Positions 45,565 to 58,279 are shown, counted from the stretch's first letter. The stretch is 64,000 bases of DNA from Termitomyces sp. T153 (GCA_018296165.2 JACKQL020000019.1:124001-188000); one strand, 5' to 3'. Notes: a model not told the origin generated them from the letters alone. Program-made: numbers and translations.

Positions 45565-48500
45565 TTAATGTCGTACACGCTTTTTCAAGCGTATCTGTAC
45601 TTCTTCTTCCTCTGGTGGAGGCGTCGGCCGGGGCGCTGTATCGGAAGGTTGTTCTCCGAGCAGAGCAGTCTCTGGTACTTGTATCTCTTCGTCTTCGTGG
45701 TCGGACCGCGCACGTTTGCGGGATACTTTGGGGGTTTCAACCCCATTGGCACAGGGTTCAGTAGCGTCTTCATAAGGCACTTCTGCGCCTGTTATTTGGG
45801 AAACAGGCTCATCATCAGCCTCTCGTGTTGGCTCAGTAAAAGGCTCCTTATCAGCCTCTCGTGCTGGTTCAGCAGGGTTACCGTATGCCTTGAGCCCTGG
45901 TCGGGCTTTAGGTGTTGTAGGATCTGCTCCCTCGTTCGTGGTCTCATCAGCCGTGTGTTCTACTTCCTCTTGAGGTTCAGCATTTAATGCACGAGTTTTG
46001 CGTTTCGGTCGTGGCCGAGGGCGAGGCCGTGATGGCTCGTTCGTCTCGTTTTCAGTTGCCATTTCACCATCGGTCGCCTCCTCATCAGTCATTATACCAC
46101 CAGCGGCCTTTCTCGCTTTCACCTTACGCCCACTGCTCGCACCTGTAGAGTATCATAAGGATTTCCCTTTGAACCTTGATCGAATGGAACTTGCCCTTTT
46201 CTTTAGACATGGCAGTTGTCAAGCGTTTCTCATACGCTCTTTGGGGTTCCCAGACTTTAGAGGTAGCTGACACCTCGAGCTTGGCCTGGTCCAGTACTTG
46301 GTCCATATGCGCTTTACTTTGACATCTCATATCAGGACAGATGCATAGAATCAACGTTAGGATAACCTACACTTTCAATGCATCTCTGCTCGGAATCACT
46401 CCGAGCAGAGGAACGAGCGCCTTGAAGAACAGAACAGACAACTTGATTGACTTCTTGTTCTTGTTGCTCTCGTAAACCGTCAGGCGTTTGACGATCCACG
46501 ACACTAGTTCTGTGTGAATTTGAACAACGAACTGACTGCCGAGGCGGCGAATGATTGACAACTGGCTTCCACGTACGACAAAGCATGTCGCAAGCAGTTT
46601 TGCCAGCTGTACCGAGCTAGTCTCATCGTTAAGAACACCGTCAAGTACAAGGGTATATGACTGTAGAGTAAGTACGGTAAGTCGATAAAAAGGATGAATG
46701 AAACCTGCGACTCACCTCCTTCAAAGCTTGGGTGACGATGCCTACGATTATATCGCCATGTTCGTTCATCATGCCTTCTTCCCGAAGGATGTCTACCAGC
46801 ACCTTGGAACAGGCATCAAATGCATGCCCTAACCTGCCATAGTGGGCGAGGAGAACGGAACCATGGCGTATATGAATAGCTCCAGCACGTATTGCTCGTA
46901 GGAATGTCGACATGACATCAATGAAGAGATACTCTTCTTCTAATTGAGCTCGAGAGGAAACATCGACTATCCAAGAAAGGGTGCATCAATATCTGCGGAT
47001 GAATGACGAGAAAGGCAATCGTACTTTCGACCTCACGCTTCTTGCCTTTCAACAGCTTGGCAGTGCCATCAGCATCTTCCGCGAGCTGCTCATCGCCACT
47101 CTCATCTCCACTTTGGTTCTGGTCTTGTTCACTTTCATCGCTAGTCGAGCCAAGAGTATCGGCGTATCGTTCAATCTCGGCTTGAACATAGCCCGCACAA
47201 CGGTATTGCACCTCATCGTCCAGAGTTATTGAGATCGATGCCATGGGTGACGGATTTCCATTTGCATCGTAGGTTGCCCCAGGAGCGAACAAAACATGAA
47301 GGTCAAGCAGGTTTTTAAATGCCTTGGTGTTAACTTATATCAACACTAAATCTGGAGTTTGAATACAAAGATACTCACGGCCCTCTTGACACTGTCAGCT
47401 GTATTTGACTGAGTGCCAACTGCATATTCCACCAGTTTCTCAAGGAGCGCCTCGCGTTGTGTAACGAGACCTTCTTGGTATCGGACATCATCCGAGGTGG
47501 GCTCTGACTCGTATGTGAGGCCTTTTCCCTTCCACATCAGGTGCAATGTGAGAACTTGAAGTGCCTGCTCAATCATCTAGACGGCAAGGCGTGAAAAAAT
47601 ATACAAACTCAGACCTTGACAGACCTCACCGTTGCCTCGTCCTTGTATCCTAACCTCCCCCTTTCGATGAGAGCATTGAGAATATCCCAAGCACTACTCT
47701 GTTTGCCCCCCTCGTCTTCTTCAATCCATGTTGTCATGTTTCGACTTCCAAAGAGCACTGCTAAACGTGTACACAGCGAGCTCAACGCCAAAACCTCATC
47801 CTCGCTAAAAGATGCCACCTCAATCTCATCACGCCCAGCAACGGTATCACGAAGACTCGTTGACAGCTCGTCTTCCAATTCGAGAATCTTCGTGCTGTTG
47901 GTATTTGATAGGCTGGTGGCGTCCATAAAGTGACGTATCGCAGCGATGGCGTGCGTGAGCACATTGAGTGATGAGTGTGATAAGAATTGCTTCGTCACAT
48001 CGTCCCAGAGACTAGCATATCCCTGGAGATCATTGGAGCAGGTTAACATTCAAGTTGCATTTGACATATATGACAGAAGACGAACAGTGATCATCCGCAT
48101 CTCCAGATACAGGTCCAGATTCATCAGTGTGGGGATTAGGAGAACATCAGCGATGCGGTTCTGGTCAGTTTGATATTTGATGAAGAGTCGTGGAAGTCCT
48201 TTGATTAGTTCACGAGTTATGTGATTCGTCACATTTTCATCTTCTCCCTAAGGAATTTCCAAACAGTCAGATATAAGAAGTTCCCGAAAGAAGATCAGTT
48301 CCAAATTACTCACCTTTTTCCCGCCAGTAGCCTCGGCCTTCGCTTTCCGAAGCGATGTCACCAATACCTCAAGCAACATAGACTCCTCAAGATCATCCAA
48401 GCGCCACGCCTCATCCACAACTGAATCTGGTGTGGTAACCTTCCCATTTGGTCGTCCCTTTGACCGTCTCGACGATTCCGGCTCCTGTGATTCCGCATCC

Positions 48501-50571
48501 TCAGCTGCAGAATGATCAAGCAACAACAGATCCAACAACGCTTTCCACTCCCAAACCGCGTCCACCTCCTCCCACAGAGCCTCCACAGCAAGCGCCGTGC
48601 GCCCCTTATGATCCATCGCAACAAGCGCAGAGACCTCCCGGCGTTTTCGAGACTGAGCAGTCGTAACATCCTCCCCATCCGCCTCGTTCACGTCCTCGTC
48701 CTCATCGCCGATCATCTTGTCAAGTGCCCTACACCATTTGACTAGAAGTACGGCTAGGGCTTTGAAACCTGCACGCTGGCGGTCCTCGTCATTTGGTCTA
48801 TTCTTACCCACCAATCGTTCGTCGACCGCTTCTTCCCAAACGCCTCTGACGAACTGACTCACAGCCTTCCGAACCCTCGCTTCCTCATCAAACATCAAGA
48901 GACAGAGCTTTTCACGTTCTTTATCCTCCAGAAGCGAATGCCCATCAATAGCTCCGAGAACCTGAATAACTGCGACACGAATTGGAATCTCAGTGTCGCT
49001 GGTAGCCATTTCAATCAGTCGAGGCTTGAAGCGTTCCGTGAAGTGGTTCAAAGAGCCGATGTAATCACTCTGCTCATATACACCAGTGAGAGACTTCACG
49101 GCCTCGAGACGAACGTGGGTGTTCGAATCTGATAGGACCCAACCAACGTAGCGCAGATATGAGGCGTCCAGAAAATGACCGGGATATTTCTTGAACCATA
49201 AGCCGATGGCATGGACGCATTCTGCGCGAATGTTGGGGTCGAGGTCGCGATAACGGTGCACGAAGACTCTGAGTCATACAGTCATATTCAGTTTGCCAAG
49301 TACGTGAACTTTTTTGATGCTACTTACCCATCGACAAACTCCTTCAAAAACTCGGCCAACTTCGTCCGGCGTTTCCTTATCTCGTGTGCTTTAGCCTCTA
49401 GCTCCTTATCCCGGGCGCCACTTCCCTTATTGGTTGACTTTCGCTTTTTCTCTCCTTCGCGCTGACGGCCAACGACCTCCGCTTCTTTCTCAACAGCCGC
49501 TGCAACGTCGCAAAGCGCAGTTTCAACTTCAAGGGCTACTACGGTGGCCGTATGTCTGAAACTTCGGATCTGAGAGGACGACATAGCAATAACCCATGTT
49601 TGTAGAGTTTGCATTAGGTCAGAGGTATACAAAGCTCTAAGGTCGGCAGAGGAAGCAACAAGTCGTTCGATGAATTCAGAGAGGGATTTGCGGAATTTTT
49701 TGAAGACTGGTAATTTGGATGTTAGGGGGTATACCGGGGAATTGTCCTGGATTTAAGGCATTAATGGTGCAATTGATTTTAGGAGAAAATTGGACACACT
49801 TGCTTCAGGCCTTCAGTGAAGTTATCAAGGGAATCCACAACTCCATCATAGTCAACGGCCTCGTCAGCGTTGACTGAGTCATTGCACCCACATGCACGAA
49901 GAATGAGGTTGATAAATTCCGCGAGGGCAGCACCGGGTGATTGTTCAAGAGACTCCAGAAAATCTTCCGCAGTTGACTGCAAGGCAGCTGAGGGGTTCAT
50001 AATGGCATCTATTATTATTAAGACAAATTAGACCACAGTATCCCAGGTGGCTTTGACACGTACTAAAAAGTGGGTTATCGGCCGTAATTTTCGTGTCTCT
50101 CGCGACCCGAGCAGCATCGAACGCGTCGTCCCCTTCCTTAGCCTTCTTACTTTTTTTCGTAGCTGTGGACTTAGCACCCTTTTCTACTGCAGCCTTTGCG
50201 ACACGTGCCTTCTTCGCAGGGGGCAGACCTTTAGCCTTAGGTGTCCATGTTTTATTCTGCGCCTTCTTTGCTGGCGTCTTAGACTTTGCGGCGCAATAGT
50301 CTTCCCCCTCTTCATCGGCATCACCACCTTCATCTTCCACATCAACATCATCGTTTCCAGGTTCTTGTCCCTCCGTTTCGTTCCCTTCATCGTCACTGTC
50401 ATGACGTTTACGCTTGCCTTTGCTAGATTGGCTAACAACTTGTTTCAAGGTGTCAAATTGTTCCTATAGGGCATTCAGGGAACCCATACCTGGTGTGAAC
50501 GGCTTTGCTGGCTTCCTCTCCCGCTGAGAGCGGCGTGGGACGGAGGGCGTAGCGGGACTCTTGGACGCCAT
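45565..50571 (-). CDS. SCC3: Cohesin subunit SCC3/STAG
   Basis: HEAT-repeat subunit of the cohesin ring that holds sister chromatids together; in known homologues it binds the kleisin subunit and DNA. Thirteen exons read down the minus strand: 50571-50490, 50438-50064, 50008-49800, 49746-49328, 49268-48314, 48247-48086, 48022-47630, 47576-47379, 47322-47025, 46966-46716, 46660-46371, 46316-46175 and 46122-45565. All phases agree, giving 1,443 residues. The N-terminus is basic and acidic with nuclear-localisation-like KGKRKRH. The STAG domain includes KKFRKSLSEFIERLV, SSSQIRSFRHTATVVALEVE and KRRTKLAEFLKEFVDGVFVH. The stromalin conservative domain starts at about residue 362: HRYRDLDPNIRAECVHAIGL, SYLRYVGWVLSDSNTHVRLE. 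The C-terminal tail is acidic/basic and ends KKRVRH. It shares a 253-bp divergent intergenic region with the PP2C gene. Confidence 0.93.
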
Positions 50572-50824
50572 GGTCGTCGCGTCGCGTCAAGATTGCTATG
50601 CAAACAACCCGAAACAAAGAGTCATCTTTGTTCCACACAATGCACGACAATCACGACAATCATCAAACTTCTTTATTGAAGGTTAGAATTCACCCGTGAT
50701 CACTGAATAGGTAATAAGTATTCTCTGTGCTGTGAAACCAGTAAGTACTGCCGAACAATGACACGCAACCTCGTTGCTTACTGTGACGGTCGAAATCACA
50801 GATAATTAAAACAGTAGCCCTGTT
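50572..50824. promoter_or_regulatory. Divergent intergenic region of SCC3 and the PP2C gene
   Basis: The start codons of two head-to-head genes are 253 bp apart, so promoter elements are probably shared or interleaved. No specific motif is claimed. Confidence 0.5.
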
Positions 50825-51927
50825 ATGAATCTGGCTAAGATGACCGACTCTGGTGTGATACACTCCTCGTCGCAGACCCTAGCCGGTTTCAGAGTACATG
50901 TGCACCAGTATCAGCCCACAAACCGGCCCATTGAAGACAGGTACTCTATTTCGAATAGCGAATCCCAAAATAGAGTACTCTTTGGCGTCTACGACGGTAC
51001 GAAATTCATGATGACTGTACATTGCCAATCTTTTGTTCATTCTGTCTGGATAATCTAGGCCATGGAGGCTCAGCGACTGCGGAATACATCAGCACTACTC
51101 TTCCTTCCACGATCCTGGCGCACACGCCCGCGGAACATGCTCGTCTCTTCCAAGACACTGACAATGACCTGGTCCAGAAATTTGCAAAGGATCATTCTTT
51201 TTTCGGAACTAAATCTAAGGACTGGGTACGGAATGCACAGCTTGTGAAAAGTGGATGTACAGCCTTGGTCATTGATGTAAATATTGATACCCTGACCGCT
51301 TCGTTTGCGAATTCGGGCGATTGTAGAGCCGTAGTTTTCGAGTCGAAGCAGCGAAGTGGGAAGTTGCAGCAGACGGAGGACCTGAATGCTAAGACACCTT
51401 CAGAAAAGGAACGTCTATTGCGTGAACACCCTGGCGAGGACTCTGTGATTGTCGGGGGTCGGCTCTTTGGTCGTATAATGAGCACCCGAGGTTATCTTCC
51501 TTTCTACATATTACTCTCCTAATAATTGATATGTTGACTAGGTTTTGGAGACGCCTACTACAAGTTGCCACTCGGTACCATAAGCAACTGGCAGCACAAG
51601 CGCTACATCTCTGCGCTCTCATCTGTTGAAGATAACGGAAAAGTTACCATGTCAGAACAATATACGTCCATGTTCCACCACTACCGTACACCCCCCTACC
51701 TCACCGCTATACCCACGGTGGGGACATTTCAGCTGTCATCGGGTAGTTTTGTCATCATGGCTACCGATGGTTTGTGGGATTGTGTATCTAGTGAGGTAGC
51801 TGTGGAGACCGTACGTCGTGGTACGGAACAGGGTGCCGACAATCTCGCTGAGTATCTGCTGAACGTTGTGAAGGCCATCAAGAGCCCTGGAGACGATGTC
51901 ACGATTGTGTTAATCCAGGTTCCATAG
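50825..51927 (+). CDS. PP2C-family Ser/Thr phosphatase (PDP-like)
   Basis: Metal-dependent protein phosphatase. Exons 50825-50996, 51059-51490 and 51542-51927 join in phase to 329 residues. The PP2C motifs are complete and in order: PIEDRYSIS, VLFGVYDGHGGSAT (first metal Asp57, split by intron 1), KSGCTALVI, FANSGDCRAVV, MSTRGFGDAYYKL (split by intron 2), YLTAIPTV, VIMATDGLWD and SPGDDVTIVLI. The STRGFGD box and PPYLTAIP segment resemble the pyruvate-dehydrogenase-phosphatase branch (yeast Ptc5/Ptc6-like). No clear mitochondrial presequence is seen at this start, so location is open. A second ATG at 50840 is an alternative start. Confidence 0.88.
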
Positions 51928-53463
51928 GACTTGGTTGCGACAACGGCTGGATCAACCCCCCCCTATGCATGATACTATACTCACTGGAGGAACGCCACCT
52001 TTTACTCCTTCAAGGTCCCAAGCCCAAGGTTAGCGCGACTTGGGAGAGCCGAGAAAACTCTGGATCGGGTGGCGGTCCGATGATCCTTTTTTGCTACACG
52101 CAAATACGCACGTAATAGTACCTAAGCTTGATCGAATCGCGGAAATTTACTTGCCCGAATGAAAATTTTAGGTCTATCGATGCGTGTAGGTAAGAACCAA
52201 GGGTGATGATTGGCATACAAATTCTCTTTTAATCAATCTGCGCAGTAAGCGCCGCCGTGTGGAACCCTTCCATGAAATGTCGCTGCGGGAGAGAACCCAT
52301 TCATAAGTGTGATTTGGCTCGATGTATTCTCGCAAAAAATGAGATGGACTCATTGATGTGACTCAATGATGTCATTTCGAAAATCCACTCCCGTTGTCTT
52401 CGCAAAGAAATAAAAAATGGGTTAGGCTTCGGAAATGGAAGTCGATTGAAGTCCGTGATCCGTTGGTGCTACTACCACTACAATATAAAGGTAAAAATCG
52501 GACTACTGAGCATATAGTACAAGGCTGTTGATAAGGAGAGCTAGATGAACATCGCGATGACCTTCTCCTCTGAAACCTCGAGGTTGACTCGGAATACTCG
52601 AATACTGATTGCCTTGAGGCTACGAGAATTGAGACAGCCTTCATCTTCTGAAATTTTTCTTTAGTGAAAATGATCATTGGATTGGGAAACGAAGTAGAAT
52701 GACATCAACCATCTATCATCAAATCCTACCTCGCAATTGTAGTGAAGTTTGACTAATATATCAGAGATATACTCATACACATCTCCATGTCAAAGGTCAG
52801 AACTGTGGGATGAGATCTACGAGAGTTAAGTGATTCTCAGGCGATGGTCGGGTTCTCAACGATGGAAAGACGGGTTGAATGGTTGATACCGATCTGACAT
52901 GATATTTTGAGATTTACCATCGGAGTAGAGTTTTTGACCGGGTGCATGAAGGCACATGGGGAACAGGGCGAAATCAGTTTTTTGAGATCATCGTGTACGT
53001 AGTCGGCTGACGAGTCTTAGACGTCAGAAAATCACATACATAGCGGAGACGACAACGCTCCCTTCATGGGAGAAAATTATTAATATTGGGTTGATAAATG
53101 GGGTCCCAAAATTGGCAATGACATGGTGGACAAAAGTTGAATCACATTGCTTGGTGTAGAGTCGTAATTATCCCTTGAGAACAGGCGCGTTGAAATCGAT
53201 CGTGGCATGGTCAAAGAAAGTTACGTAAAATTTTCCCATCTTTGCACAGCCATCGTCTGCTGTAAGTGCGCCTGACACGGCGACTTGTCTGGTCAAAAAA
53301 ACAGATCAGGACGTCGCTATTACTCTTACTGGAGTATACTTCGGAACGACCATCCATATCCGCATTGATATCTCGATCTCCAAATATATGCCTACCTCGT
53401 CGGCAAAGACCTATAAGTAGCGATGGCGCTTGGTGTCCTAGCCATTCCTTCACCCCTTTCGTT
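51928..53463. other. Intergenic, no gene recognised
   Basis: Only short frames without domains occur. The last 250 bp likely hold the promoter of the gene starting near 53464. Confidence 0.45.
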
Positions 53464-54960
53464 ATGGTTTCTTCCTCGACGGAAAAGACCATTGTCACGT
53501 ATGCTGACGCTCTGCGGTCGATGAACTCCTCGGATGTAAGGGCAGACCTCGACAGCGCATGTGAGCAGCTCGCCTGGACCGCTGTCCGTCTTATGGAGAA
53601 TTTCGACCATATTGCAAAGCAACTTCATACTATCGACATGTTGACATCCACTCCCCCCTCCAAGTCACAATGGGATTCGCTGCGCAAGGTGCCCATTTTA
53701 GTGTGCTTGGGTTGTGCCACCATTGAATCAGCCCTTAGGACTTCATGGATCTTCTCTGGAACTTCCGTAACAATGCAGGGTTCATTTCTGGACGCCTCAA
53801 GAGTGAGTCGCTGTGAATCGGAAGTACGCTCAACATCAAATGCTTGTTGATAGTGTTCTGTACAGTAGTCCTTCCTTTGGCAGCGCGTAACTCCACGTCC
53901 AGCCGTTCGCATAACGAAAAGCTCCAAGTACTTGGTTCATTCATGAGTGTATGTCGACGTCTATCTCAGGCTCGAATGTTGAGTACATATGACTCTGCTT
54001 AGATCTCAGCTGACCACGCTGCACTCACACGTAATCTTGTGGGAAGCGCAATGAAATTTAACAGCTCACTCAATACTTTCCACATGGAGTTCCTGAAAAC
54101 TGTCAGTCATGGAGCAACTGGAGGTCAGCGAGAACTACGAAAGCTTGCGCACAAGCTCACTGACCTCGAAAGCAGCATTAGACAGTACGTCCCACAATAC
54201 TTATATAAATGCAGATCAATGAGACTGTGATCAATCAGAGTGTGTACAGTGGTAGGATTCATTCTCACATACGATGTTAAGTGGATGGTGACCTCTTATG
54301 CGAAGAATGCGAGTTACTCAGGCTCAGATGTGACCCATTTTGCCTTTTCCGTGTACCGTGGTTGCGGGTCATCGAAGCGAAAAGCATCACGGTCGAGAAC
54401 ATTGCATCAGCAACTGGTGCGAAACATGATTTACGATGATAATCCATCGATCAACAGTTTATATCACAGGTTCTCAGCACTCCCGAGCTTGTCTCCCTTG
54501 GCCGACTGTACGAGCAACTTGATCGTAAGTCGTTTACCTTAACTTCGTATGAGGTTAAATACGATACCAAAGCTTTTACAGTCATCCGAAATGAGGTTGC
54601 ACATGCACAGTACACTGCTGAGGTCTGTCAACGAAAGACAGATGTACTGAGCAGTGTCCAAACGATGATGTCGTCACTTGTATGTGATGAAATGATCTCC
54701 ATTGAGTCAGGCTTCAGCCTGTTTCTGTCCGTCTGGTCAAGGCTCCACGCCGATTGCACCGTCATACTTGATTGGGTCCAGAATACCCGAACCGTATGTC
54801 TCTACTGTTCATTGACTATAATATTACTTAGCTTCAGCGAAGGAGACACCTGGTGTGATTATTGGTCTGATGAATGGAAATTGTACGCTCTACGCGACGG
54901 TGGCAGATGCACTTGATACTCTTCTGATGGGAATTGATTCATCCCATTTTGCCAAGGCGT
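53464..54960 (+). CDS. Alpha-helical protein of unknown function, exon structure unresolved
   Basis: Several coding-looking stretches follow each other with plausible short introns. 53464-53689 starts MVSSSTEKTIVTYADAL and ends SQWDSLRK. A segment from 53739 reads DFMDLLWNFRNNAGFISGRL and ends at a GTGAGT donor. One from 53870 reads VLPLAARNSTSSRSHNEKLQ. One from about 54010 reads DHAALTRNLVGSAMKFNSSL...GGQRELRKLAHKLTDLESSI. One from 54472 reads VLSTPELVSLGRLYEQLDRK...SFLF-like helices up to WVQNTRT, and one near 54826-54960 ends SSHFAKA. The protein would be mostly helical with coiled coils. Boundaries between about 54190 and 54500 and at the last intron could not be reconciled in one frame. 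The gene may be partly decayed or have unusual splicing. No family was recognised. The start at 53464 is the first ATG of a well-behaved frame. Confidence 0.45.
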
Positions 54961-56051
54961 AGGGTACTTTTTTCACGTTGATACCCCAAACGCATTTTTC
55001 TTGATCCGGCAGCGTTATATTTTCCTTTTCTAATTCTGGCGTACTAGACGTTCTTTTGTTATTTCTATCATGTCAAAATTGTTAACCGAATCAGCTTTTG
55101 TCACCTTAGTGAGAGGGTACCCAGTCTATTTACATTATCAAGCGGCTTCTTTTGATCACCATCAACAGCAGTTCTCAGGCCAAGGTCTTGATAGATTGTG
55201 AAAGGCTTGCAAAAAAGACAGAGTTTTGACTGTATCAAGCACATACATTGACTTTTCCTATGTACCAATGTTTACTTCGACTTGATCCTTTCCTAGTATC
55301 ATTCATTCACTATAATCAACCCATTTCTGAAGTTCTTGAAATATGAGTCACATCATTGATGCTACTGAGGAAATGCAGGATAATATACTATGGCAAACTT
55401 TGTAACTAATACTGTCTGTAGGTGTTATGTATATAAGCTCTCAATGAAATTCATTAGGATTTGTATCATGTGAGCACACTTTGATGCAAATACTAATTTT
55501 CATACATATCACACTAAGGCCTCTGAAGTTGATCCCAAGCTCCATAAAATGCCCAGCAAGATGTAAGGCCTCATCAGAACTAGTGTTCACCAAGGTTTAC
55601 CTCTCACTCCCCATGTGTGTCAACATCACTGACATTTATGTTCCACAGGGGCTGCTCTGGGGGGACTTCAGAATAGGGCAATGGCTGTGGAGATGGTGGA
55701 GGCTCACATGAGTGGTGGAATGACTGACAATCTTCTTGGTGCTGTACTGCATCATACTACTCAAAGTTAGGTTCACACATTGTATGTGTGTTTGCATTTG
55801 CAGGGAGGTGGTAATGTTTTGGATTGATGAGGTGCATGGGCTGATGGGGGTAGCAGTGGAAGTGGAGCCTCCTTGTACAGTGTTGCATTCAACTCACACC
55901 ATTTTGTCATCATGTTCATCAATCAGAGTGAGGGGGTGGCCATCATCAATTGAAGAGTCAACTTTCACTTGAGGAAATCTTGTAGACTTCTGGAGAAACA
56001 CCTGTTAAGAACATGTTAAATAATTTCTGATAAGTGTTTCTTTAGCAACTC
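54961..56051. other. Intergenic passing into CpG-poor repeat DNA
   Basis: From about 55080 CG becomes rare. The minus reading around 55630-55720 (FHHSCEPPPSPQPLP) looks like a transposon linker continuing the copia fragment to the right. No intact gene. Confidence 0.35.
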
Positions 56052-56400
56052 TCAAAACAATTTCCTAATTGAACATCTTTTTATTAGGTGTTTCTTCAGA
56101 AGTCCAGAAGATTTTGTCAAGTGTTTGAACATTGGTGATGGTGCAGAAGCAGGTTTGATGGCAGGTTCAAGATTATTGAGATCATATTCAAAATCTCCAA
56201 GGTTATAAGCCATAGATGGTGGTGATGGTGGGACCTGCAAGAGAATAAGACTGAGACACCATGTTTCATCAAAAATGGCATCTCTTGACACAATGATTTT
56301 TTTTGTGCTTGGGTATCTAATGAAGATGCCTATGAGACTATGTCTCTGCAACCCTCTCTGCTTATCCTGTCCAACTGGCACATGCAACATGCTGATATGC
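56052..56400 (-). pseudogene. Copia pol fragment (integrase C-terminal side)
   Basis: The minus reading MLHVPVGQDKQRGLQRHSLI, then GIFIRYPSTKKIIVSRDAIFDE, matches the segment that follows the copia integrase core (usual form: KGIFIGY...STKKIIVSRDVVFDE). The rest is missing or unrecognisable. It lies just beside the Tc1 element. Confidence 0.6.
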
Positions 56401-56445
56401 TGGTCTCAACAATGATATCAGCAGAGGGAAAAAGCCTAAAAAGTA

Positions 56446-56659
56446 CAGTGGCTCAAAAAACTGTCCCAATGTTTTAAACTTTTTGAAAGATGACATTGGC
56501 ATGAAGGATTGGAAGTATTTAAAATTCTTGTTAGACCATGTAAAATACTATGGTATCATGGCTACAAGTTGCATTTTAGTTTATGTAATTTACATCAAAA
56601 CTGATGAAGTAATGGCCATTTTAAAATATTCACTCATTGGGACAGTTTTTTGAGCATCT
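56446..56659 (+). repeat. Left terminal inverted repeat of the Tc1 element
   Basis: Matches the reverse complement of 57851-58064. The outer motif GCTCAAAAAACTGTCCCAATG (56451-56471) recurs inverted at the inner end (about 56635-56655). Confidence 0.9.
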
Positions 56660-56805
56660 TCAACTTTGCAGGTTTATCCCTATTTTAGTCAGAAATAAAG
56701 AGTAAGTTGCATGTGGGAATATCAACAGAGTCATGTGACCATGTCTGGTTATATTTGGGAGTGGTTCAAGTTGGTTGTACCACATCTTGACCTTCAACCA
56801 CCATC

Positions 56806-57830
56806 ATGAAAGCTATTTCTCCTGCACAATGCTCTACTATTGCTTCTCTCCTTGCTCAAGGGTATTCTCTGCATCAGATTGAGGTTAAAACTGCTCTAGA
56901 GAAGTCTACTATTGAGAGGATTTGTAGAGAGTTGGAGGTGGACAAGGAAAATCATCCTGGAGGCCATCCTGCTAAGCTTACTCCATGTGATAAACAGGCT
57001 ATTGTTCAACAATTCTCAACTGGGAGACTTGATACATACAGCTGTTCAGGCCACCAATTTTATTAACAACATATTTCCAACCCTGTCTCTCCTCAGACTG
57101 TCTAGAATGTGCTGAAGGAGGAGAGGTATTGGTCTGCTACAAAGAGGAAAGTTCCTATGCTTAAAGCTAGACATTGGCAACTATGACTTAAATGGGCTCA
57201 AGAGCATCAGGACTGGACTGTGGAGGACTGGAAAAGACTGTTGTGGACAGATGAGACAAAGATTAACAGGATTGGCTTGAATGGAAAGCAGTATGTGTGG
57301 AAGCTACAAGGAGAAGGCATTTCAAACCAAACCACTACACCTACTGTGAAACATGGAGGAGGGAATAATCTATGGTATAGGGCTGTATGGGTTGGAATGG
57401 AGTAGAAAAGCTGGTAGAAGTGGTGGGAATCATGAATGCAGAGCAGTACCATGAAATTTTGGATGACAGAGCAAAGGAGAGCTCTGAAAAGTTGGAGATG
57501 GAGGAGGGGTAGGGTGCTCACTACTTTCAACAGGACAATGACCCCAAACACATATCCAAGAGGGCTAACAAGTGGCTTAAAGACAACATTTTGATGTCCT
57601 CTGGTGGCCAGTCCAATCCCCTGATCTTAACCCTATTGAACACCTTTGGGAGTACCTTAAGGAGCAGCTTAGGCAGTATGAAACACCTCCTCATGGTGTG
57701 CATGAGTTGTGGGAGAGGGTTGCAAATGAGTAGAATGGAATACCAGCAAAGATATGGATATGTCAAAGACTGATAAAAGCATGCCTAGAAGGAGTCAAGC
57801 AGTTATCAAAGCAAATGGAGGACATACAAA
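56806..57830 (+). pseudogene. Tc1/mariner transposase, frameshifted
   Basis: The reading starts MKAISPAQCSTIASLLAQGY with a helix-turn-helix region (HQIEVKTALEKSTIERICRE). A small indel near 57030 shifts frame. KRKVPMLKARHWQ and EHQDWTVEDWKRLLWTDETK (first catalytic Asp, about 57250) follow. QQDNDPKHISKRANKWLKDN (second Asp, 57529-57590) lies in another frame. SPDLNPIEHLWEYLKEQL (third acidic residue, about 57616-57670) ends the catalytic core. At least two frameshifts and several stops make it inactive. An active protein of this type would cut and paste the element at TA sites. Confidence 0.88.
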
Positions 57831-57850
57831 GTACTAAATACTAAAATTAG

Positions 57851-58064
57851 AGATGCTCAAATGACTGTCCCAATGAGTAAATGTTTTAAAATGGCCATCA
57901 CTCCATCAGTTTTGATATAAATTACATAAACTAAAATGCAATTTGTAGCCATGATGCCATAATATTTTGCATTGTTTAACCAGAATTTTAAATACTTCCA
58001 ATCCTTCATGTCAATGTCATCTTTCAAAAAGTATAAAACATTGGGACAGTTTTTTGAGCCACTG
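57851..58064 (-). repeat. Right terminal inverted repeat of the Tc1 element
   Basis: 214 bp, partner of 56446-56659. Its inner end here reads TTTGAGTCAT-type changes (ACTGTCATTTGAG instead of ACTGTTTTTTGAG), so the inner motif is slightly decayed. Confidence 0.9.
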
Positions 58065-58066
58065 TA

Positions 58067-58279
58067 TATTGTAAAACAATATACTTTACAAATACAAACA
58101 GCTGAAAACTGTAAGTGGATAAAACATTCAAACTGTAGACATAGGACATACTTCAGAAAAAGTAAAACCTCCCATGTGAAACCAATGGAAAATGAGCCCA
58201 AAATCAGTCAACAACAGCCAAGAAGCCAGCCATCAAAATTTGATGGTGGGGAGCTGAGAACTGATCTCAGATAACAATC
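58067..58279. other. Spacer between the Tc1 element and the gypsy LTR
   Basis: CpG-poor DNA without a recognisable gene. An inverted pair CTGATCTCAGATAACAATC / CTGAGATCAG near 58261-58288 marks the possible end of the neighbouring LTR. Confidence 0.35.

Larger units (their letters stand above)
56446..58064 (+). mobile_element. Tc1/mariner DNA transposon with 214-bp terminal inverted repeats
   Basis: The 1,619-bp element begins CAGTGGCTC and ends GAGCCACTG. It is flanked by TA on both sides (56444-56445 and 58065-58066), the Tc1/mariner target duplication. The terminal inverted repeats are 214 bp each, with few mismatches. Between them is one degenerate transposase. Each repeat also starts and ends with the same 21-bp motif in opposite orientation, so transposase-binding sites are probably doubled. 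Confidence 0.92.

Noticed and set aside
57972..58274. Open frame of 100 codons over the right end of the Tc1 element
   Set aside because: It is a translation of the terminal inverted repeat; the same words occur reversed in the left repeat.
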